The notes below the pieces were generated by a model that was given only the letters and a program-made list of their open reading frames with translations, searched no databases and was not told the DNA's origin. A stretch of DNA of 64,000 nucleotides from an uncultured Clostridia bacterium (GTDB taxonomy: Bacteria > Bacillota > Clostridia > Christensenellales > Aristaeellaceae): contig CAKULG010000006.1 in assembly GCA_934667105.1 (NCBI GenBank), forward strand, positions 58,587-122,586. Direction: 5' to 3'. A program made the position numbers and the translations under genes. Shown here one piece after another: positions 59,522-64,000 of the stretch (position 1 is its first letter; every line of letters begins with the position of its first letter).

Positions 59522-60829
59522 ATGAAAAAGCTGTTATCCCTGCTGCTGGCGCTGGCCCTGGCGCTGTCCTGCGCGGGCGCGGTGGCGGAGGAAGCCCTGC
59601 CCCTGGAAACCAAGACCACCGTCGCCGTGAACGCGGAAACCATGACCGCCCTGCTGGGCGGCGCGCTGGGCACGGACGACGCGCAGCTTCCCCAACTGCT
59701 GGTGAGCCTCATCAGCGCTCTGGGCGTGCATTCCGTCGCTGCGGAAACGGGCACGCAAACGGAAGTGACCCTGAAGGATACCCCCGTTCTCACCTTCTCC
59801 TGCGCCCCCGCCGAGGAGGGCCTGGCGCTGGTGAGCGATCTGTTCCCCTCCTACGCCATCGTGGTGCCCCAGGAAACGCTGGCGCAGTTCAGCGGCCTGG
59901 ACGAGGAAGCGCTGGCCCCCTATATTACCGCGCTGACTGCGCATATTCAGAACTTCAGCGCCGCCGCGATGGCCAAGGCCGGCGCGCCCGAGCAGGGCGA
60001 ATTCACCTTCGGCGAAGTTACCTTTAACACCAAGGTGCCCGTGGAAATGACGCTGGGCGAGCTGGCGCAGCTGGAAAGGGAGCTTTTGAAGGCCCTGGCC
60101 GCGGACGAAACCCTGGGTCCCGTGCTGGCCTCCGTGGAAGGCTTTGATCTGGAAGCCCTTTCCCAGACGCTCACCCCCTCCGAGGAGGACGCCGCCGCGC
60201 CCGTCCAGGCCGCCGTGTATCTGAACATGGATGCGGAAGGCAACGCCGACGAAAACGTCTACGCCACCGTGCGTATCGTTACCAGCAGCACCTCCGTGGC
60301 GCTGGACGCTTCCGTGGTCGCGGGCAGCGTATATTGCAACCTTCTGATGGGTGATCCCGCCTACGCCACCGCCGAGGCCCTGGCCGAAGCGGCCGGCAGC
60401 ACCAGCGACGCGATGCAGCTGGCGCTTTCCATCATTCCCGGCGAAAGCGAGAATATGCAGATGGAGCTCTGGCTGGTGACTGCCGGAACGCCTATGGGCG
60501 CTGTGTTTGCCACCGCCGCCGCTGAAGCGGGCCTGACGGAAACCGTCAGCCTGTACCTGGGCGACGCTTCCTCCCCGCTGCTGACGCTTACCGGCGTTAC
60601 CGTGCCCGGCGGCGAAATCGCCCCCGTCTCTCTGGAGGGCAAGACCCTCGTCACCCTGGAGCAGCTGACCAACGATGAAGAAGGCACGCTGGTGCAGGGC
60701 CTGGTGATGGATGTGATGGGCTACGGCCTGAACAACCTCATCGCCAACGCCGCCGCCGTGATGCCCGACGAGGTATCCGCGCTGGTGGAGCTGCTGGCTC
60801 CCGCGGAGGATACTGCGGAAGCGGAATAA
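59522..60829 (+). CDS. Exported protein of unknown function 3
   Basis: A 435-residue protein with a signal peptide (1-22, cleavage at AVA-EE), very rich in Ala, Leu, Glu and Thr and acidic overall. It has no Cys-based anchor and no second membrane helix. It shares size, signal style and alternating helix/strand texture with the two genes upstream but has its own promoter and an AAAGGAGG ribosome site. No known family is recognised. A composite hairpin repeat follows 16 bases after the stop. Confidence 0.8.
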   Translation: MKKLLSLLLALALALSCAGAVAEEALPLETKTTVAVNAETMTALLGGALGTDDAQLPQLLVSLISALGVHSVAAETGTQTEVTLKDTPVLTFSCAPAEEGLALVSDLFPSYAIVVPQETLAQFSGLDEEALAPYITALTAHIQNFSAAAMAKAGAPEQGEFTFGEVTFNTKVPVEMTLGELAQLERELLKALAADETLGPVLASVEGFDLEALSQTLTPSEEDAAAPVQAAVYLNMDAEGNADENVYATVRIVTSSTSVALDASVVAGSVYCNLLMGDPAYATAEALAEAAGSTSDAMQLALSIIPGESENMQMELWLVTAGTPMGAVFATAAAEAGLTETVSLYLGDASSPLLTLTGVTVPGGEIAPVSLEGKTLVTLEQLTNDEEGTLVQGLVMDVMGYGLNNLIANAAAVMPDEVSALVELLAPAEDTAEAE

Positions 60830-60845
60830 GTTAAATCGTCATTTA

Positions 60846-60980
60846 CGGGGGAACCGCTCTGACGAGCGCCGCCTCCTTTGGGGCGGCTGAGGGCGTGCAA
60901 TTCTTAAATTGTCGCCCGAAACCCGCGCTTCCGCTTTAGCGGAGGAGCGCGGGGCGACGGCTCAAAGAGCGGTTCCCCCG
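60846..60980 (+). repeat. Hairpin with a 94-bp-type module in its loop
   Basis: Perfect 15-bp arms CGGGGGAACCGCTCT (60846-60860) and AGAGCGGTTCCCCCG (60966-60980) enclose about 105 bases of 94-bp-type module (GAGCGCCGCC... to ...CGCGGGGCGACGGCTC). It follows the third exported protein gene and lies directly before the esterase gene. The right arm is followed by CAATATTTTTT, so it can act as a terminator. Confidence 0.8.
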
Positions 60981-61014
60981 CAATATTTTTTCTACATATA
61001 TGGGAGGTGCAGCC

Positions 61015-61782
61015 ATGCCTGATCTGTCTTCCCCCCTGGCGCAGCCCTTCTTTTTCCCGGAGGGGGAGCATGCCGTTCTTCTCATGCACGGCTTTACCGG
61101 TAGCCCCGCCCATATGCGCAAGCTGGGAGAGGCGCTGCACGCCCGGGGCTTTGCGGTGCGGGGCATTCTGCTGCCCGGCCACGGCGGCGTGCCGGAGGAT
61201 ATGCGGGGCGTGCGCTGGCAGGACTGGCTGCTGGCGGCGCGCACAGCGGCCCAGGAGCTGCGGCGGGACTATCGCTATTTCACCGTGGCGGGCCTTTCCA
61301 TGGGCGGCGTGCTTTCCCTGCTTCTGGCCCAGGAAATGGAGCCCACCGCCTGCGTGCCCATTTCCGCGCCCATGGAAACGCGCAATCGCTTCCGCCATCT
61401 GGCGCTGGCAGGGTCACTGGTGTACCCCATGGTGCATAAACGGCGGGATCCCGCCCGCGCCTGCCTGGACCCTGCCTATGACCTGGGCTACACCGCCTTT
61501 CCCACCGCCAGCACGCATCATCTGAACGTGCTCATGGCCCAGGCCCGGCGGCATCTCTCCCTGATTCGCTGCCCCCTGCTGGCCGTGCAATCCCACGGAG
61601 ATCAGACCATTTCCGCCGACAGCCTGGATATTATCATGCAGGGGATCAGCAGCCCCGTCCGCGCTTCCCTCTGGCTGGAAAGCGCCCCCCACGTCTGCAC
61701 CATCTCCCCCGAATACGGCAAGATCGTGGACGCCATGGACGAATTCCTCCGCCGTGCAGAGCAGGGAGAAGACAATAAATAA
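61015..61782 (+). CDS. Alpha/beta-hydrolase, carboxylesterase/monoglyceride lipase type
   Basis: A 255-residue cytoplasmic hydrolase: oxyanion MHGFTGSP, nucleophile elbow GLSMGG (Ser at about 103), acid Asp in QSHGDQTI and late His in APHVCTI. It resembles the Est30/YvaK carboxylesterase group. The start at 61015 follows GGGAGGTG; the ATG at 61000 has no ribosome site. It would be transcribed from read-through or from a promoter within the repeat. Confidence 0.9.
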   Translation: MPDLSSPLAQPFFFPEGEHAVLLMHGFTGSPAHMRKLGEALHARGFAVRGILLPGHGGVPEDMRGVRWQDWLLAARTAAQELRRDYRYFTVAGLSMGGVLSLLLAQEMEPTACVPISAPMETRNRFRHLALAGSLVYPMVHKRRDPARACLDPAYDLGYTAFPTASTHHLNVLMAQARRHLSLIRCPLLAVQSHGDQTISADSLDIIMQGISSPVRASLWLESAPHVCTISPEYGKIVDAMDEFLRRAEQGEDNK

Positions 61783-61799
61783 TATGCGAGGGAGCCTTC

Positions 61800-61985
61800 A
61801 AGAAAGCCGATTGGGAAAGGGCTGATAACAAGAAATCAGCGTAGTTCTCCGCTAACAATAATGAAAGTAAAAAAAACAGCTTGTCTCTCGTCTCTTTTCC
61901 CTTTGCCGACGAAGAAACAAGCTGTTTTTGTTTGCGGAGAAGCAAGCCGATTTCTTAATATCCGCTTTTCCCAATCGGTTTTTTG
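61800..61985. mobile_element. MITE-like element, copy K
   Basis: AAGAAAGCCGATTGGG (61800-61815) and CCCAATCGGTTTTTT (61970-61984) bound 186 bp. Inner arms AACAGCTTGTCTC and GAAACAAGCTGTTTTTG form a strong hairpin followed by Ts. It lies between the convergent esterase and GH123-like genes. Confidence 0.72.
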
Positions 61986-61990
61986 GAGGG

Positions 61991-62100
61991 AGAGCCCCGC
62001 GAGTCAACCGAAGCAAGCGGCGGAAGCGGCAACGAACCGCCGCGCCGATTGAGGTTGCGAAGGGGGAAAAAACATTTGGGGGCCTCCAAAGCGCCCCTCC
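61991..62100. repeat. Mosaic repeat module, region K
   Basis: Bases 61991-62060 match 48421-48480 directly. A half-hairpin TTTGGGGGCCTCCAAAGCGCCCCTCCCGCC ends at 62103, just before the stop of the GH123-like gene. Confidence 0.65.
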
Positions 62101-62108
62101 CGCCTTAT

Positions 62109-63737
62109 TTAAATGCTCTCCTCCAGCGCGGCGTTCATGCGGGCGCGGAGGCGGAGGAAATCGGCGCTTCTGGCAGGGAAGCGGTTCAGGGTGATTTCGC
62201 CCTCCGCCTCCAGCACCTTCAGCGTTTTCTCCCGGCCGATGCGCTGCTCCAGCAGGCAGAGCGCGCGGTAATCCTGCATGGCCTCCTGCATAACCATCAG
62301 GCGCATGGATTCCTCCGGCGCGCCGTCCCGGCCCGGATAAACGACGAAGCTGTCCCCAGCGGGGAACACGCCCCCCGCCTCGGTATCCAGATGCGGATCC
62401 ACATGGGCCAGGGAATGGAAGGTGTTGTAGAAATTATAGCCCCAATGCAGGAAGCCCTGTAAGCGATATTTCCAGAACTGCACGCCCATAACGCGGGCGC
62501 GGGCCAGGGGCATGAAAAGGAAGCGGTTGGTTGCGCCCTTATCCGGCGCGCAGCAGTAATAGCCCCAAAGCGGGGAAACCTGCCGATCCAAAAACGGCTG
62601 CAAATGATGCACGCACACCACGGGCCGCTGAATGCCGCTTTGCTGGAAAATGGAATAATCGGAAAGCGCGTCCATAATGGGGAAGCCCTCCAGCAGCCCC
62701 TCCACCGAGCGCTTGGCCGCCTGGTAGCTTTCCAGCTGCTCCTCGCTGGGCTCGTCGGAAATGTGGAAATACACGCGGTCCGCCACGCCCCAGGCCCGCA
62801 GCTGGGCAATGAGCTGGGGCAGATACGCATGGAGGAAGCGGGTGTATTCGCCGCCCACGGCGGGGGTATCCCAGCCGAACAGGCGGATAAGCCGCCCCTC
62901 CTTCAGGGCCATCACCTTGGGCGCGGCCTTGGCCCCCCACTGGGTGAACAGATGGGACATTTCCAATTGCTCCACGCCGCAGCGCAGCGCCATATCCACC
63001 CAACGCTTCAGCCGGGAGAAATCAAAGCGATAGGCGTCCCCTTCCGCCGCCACCTCCACCAATTGCACCGTGGTGCGTTCGCCGCCCACCCGGGTATCCA
63101 GGGCGGGGGTGAAATGGGGGGTGAGCAGCATGGTGCAGCCCCGGCGCACGGCGGCGCGGACAAAGCGCTCCACAATTTCCCAATGCTTTTCCGACCAGAC
63201 GGGAACCTGATAATAATCCGCCAAGCAATCGGCATGGAACCATTCGGTATGCAGCAGATGCTCCTTTGGCAGCGCCGCCGCCAGCACCCGCACGGCGCAT
63301 TCCGCCTGGATGGGGGCCGCGCCGCCCTCCTCCCGCAGCGTCAGGGCCAGGGGGTATTCCCCCGGGGCCAAGCCCGCCGTGTCGATCTCAATCCACAGCG
63401 CCCGCCATTGCCCCTGGGGCAGAATCCAGGGGCAGTCCCCCAGTTCCAGCAGCAGATCGGGATACAGCCCCGGCTGAATGGAAAGATAATTTTCGTCATA
63501 CGCGCCCTCCGCCCGGGGCATGCGCACCGGCACGCTTTCCACCCGGCGAATATGCACCCGTTCGCCCAGGGGGGATTGCGCCTGGGGCCAGAGCACCGCC
63601 GTTCCCTCCGCATTTTTCGCCGCCAATTGCAGTGAAACCGTCTCCCCCTGCAGCGCGGTTAAAAGCGGCGCGCTCACGCCGGATAGCTGCCGGTCGGGAA
63701 ATACCTTGTCCAGGGATGAAATCAGCCGGTATTCCAT
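62109..63737 (-). CDS. GH123/DUF4091-like glycoside hydrolase
   Basis: A 542-residue protein. An N-terminal beta-sandwich region (about 1-165) precedes a barrel with YFHISDEPS near residue 330, whose Asp-Glu pair matches the catalytic DE of GH123 N-acetyl-galactosaminidases. Further on, WGYYCCAP, KYRLQGFLHWGYNFYN and YPGRDGAPEESMRLMVMQEAMQDYRAL are typical of DUF4091. No signal peptide is present, so it would act in the cytoplasm. The start at 63737 follows GGGAGGAG; a longer reading lacks a ribosome site. Confidence 0.82.
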   Translation of the reverse strand: MEYRLISSLDKVFPDRQLSGVSAPLLTALQGETVSLQLAAKNAEGTAVLWPQAQSPLGERVHIRRVESVPVRMPRAEGAYDENYLSIQPGLYPDLLLELGDCPWILPQGQWRALWIEIDTAGLAPGEYPLALTLREEGGAAPIQAECAVRVLAAALPKEHLLHTEWFHADCLADYYQVPVWSEKHWEIVERFVRAAVRRGCTMLLTPHFTPALDTRVGGERTTVQLVEVAAEGDAYRFDFSRLKRWVDMALRCGVEQLEMSHLFTQWGAKAAPKVMALKEGRLIRLFGWDTPAVGGEYTRFLHAYLPQLIAQLRAWGVADRVYFHISDEPSEEQLESYQAAKRSVEGLLEGFPIMDALSDYSIFQQSGIQRPVVCVHHLQPFLDRQVSPLWGYYCCAPDKGATNRFLFMPLARARVMGVQFWKYRLQGFLHWGYNFYNTFHSLAHVDPHLDTEAGGVFPAGDSFVVYPGRDGAPEESMRLMVMQEAMQDYRALCLLEQRIGREKTLKVLEAEGEITLNRFPARSADFLRLRARMNAALEESI

Positions 63738-63797
63738 TCGTTCTCCTCCCATACGATTGCAAAATATTGAAAAAAAGCGCAAGGAATAGCATGACTG

Positions 63798-63826
63798 ATT
63801 GTAGCATACCCGCCGGGAAAATGCAA
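63798..63826 (-). promoter_or_regulatory. Promoter of the GH123-like gene
   Basis: On the minus strand TTGCAT, 17 bases, TACAAT with a TG extension. Confidence 0.65.
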
Positions 63827-63923
63827 TGCAGGAAACGCATGCTTTCTCGGAAGGAAGTAGCTGCGCCAGTAATTTTCCCCTCCGCCCTATGAATAAATTG
63901 TGAATTGCGCCGGGGTGTTGAGC

Positions 63924-63929
63924 TATAAT
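63924..63929 (+). promoter_or_regulatory. Possible -10 element of a gene beyond the right edge
   Basis: TATAAT preceded by poor -35 candidates (TTGTGA at 63898 is 20 bases away). From here to the window end no start codon with a usable frame is seen, so this would be an untranslated leader. Confidence 0.35.
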
Positions 63930-64000
63930 ACATAGGTAACACGGAAGCAAGCAAAAAGAGAACTCATGTGGTAAGATAGCAGTGCCAACAAACCAGCCAC

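Noticed and set aside
63930..64000. Start of a coding gene at the right edge
   Set aside because: The ATG at 63970 meets a stop after one further codon and no ribosome site with an open frame is visible.

Overview
The window (about 60% G+C by eye) looks like a chromosomal piece of an uncultured anaerobic member of the Clostridia, probably a gut fermenter. The reasons are two [FeFe] hydrogenases, a Rex-linked bifunctional AdhE, the sporulation pair SpmA/SpmB, an AbrB/SpoVT-type regulator, an argR-recN operon, an iron-sulfur serine dehydratase subunit and strong AGGAGG ribosome sites. I see no rRNA, tRNA, CRISPR array, transposase or integrase.

Layout. 1-17822 (+) is one long catabolic run: the end of a family 2 glycosidase, nagA and a nagB-like gene, a terminator and new promoter, then thirteen sugar and sugar-acid enzymes (enolase paralogue, aldehyde dehydrogenase, PfkB kinase, fucose-isomerase-like protein, class II aldolase, DapA-family aldolase, two Ldh2-family reductases, SDR, GldA-like dehydrogenase, KDPG aldolase, aldo-keto reductase, glycerate 2-kinase). 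Together they could supply both branches of an Entner-Doudoroff-type route: kinase plus KDPG aldolase, and KDG aldolase plus glyceraldehyde dehydrogenase plus glycerate 2-kinase. The enolase paralogue keeps the metal site and the base lysine but has lost most residues that handle 2-phosphoglycerate.

18286-27024 (-) is a redox operon: rex, adhE, an APH-fold kinase, a thioredoxin-fold [2Fe-2S] protein, a PAS-containing sensory [FeFe] hydrogenase, a SpoIIE/PP2C phosphatase and a catalytic-type [FeFe] hydrogenase. It looks like a hydrogen/NADH-sensing kinase-phosphatase module attached to ethanol and H2 production. A lysR gene diverges from it.

28679-48174 carries abrB, spmAB, asnA, an xpaC-telA-lemA-TPM-phosphodiesterase-MBL run behind an 80-bp tandem repeat, an M42 peptidase, a MATE exporter, a PrsA-like lipoprotein, a marR-ABC-ABC drug exporter operon, sdaAA and murG. 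48838-63737 carries uxaC with a KDPG aldolase-VOC fusion, an exported phosphodiester glycosidase with an Lgt-like protein, argR-recN, three unknown exported proteins, an esterase and a GH123/DUF4091-like protein.

From 17.8 kb onward most transcription-unit ends, including every convergent junction, carry a member of a mosaic repeat system: a long perfect hairpin with arms ending in CTTTGG/CCAAAG, a MITE-like element of about 190-310 bp with AAGAAAGCCGATTGGG terminal inverted repeats, and further modules that recur in both orientations, sometimes inserted inside the hairpin loop.
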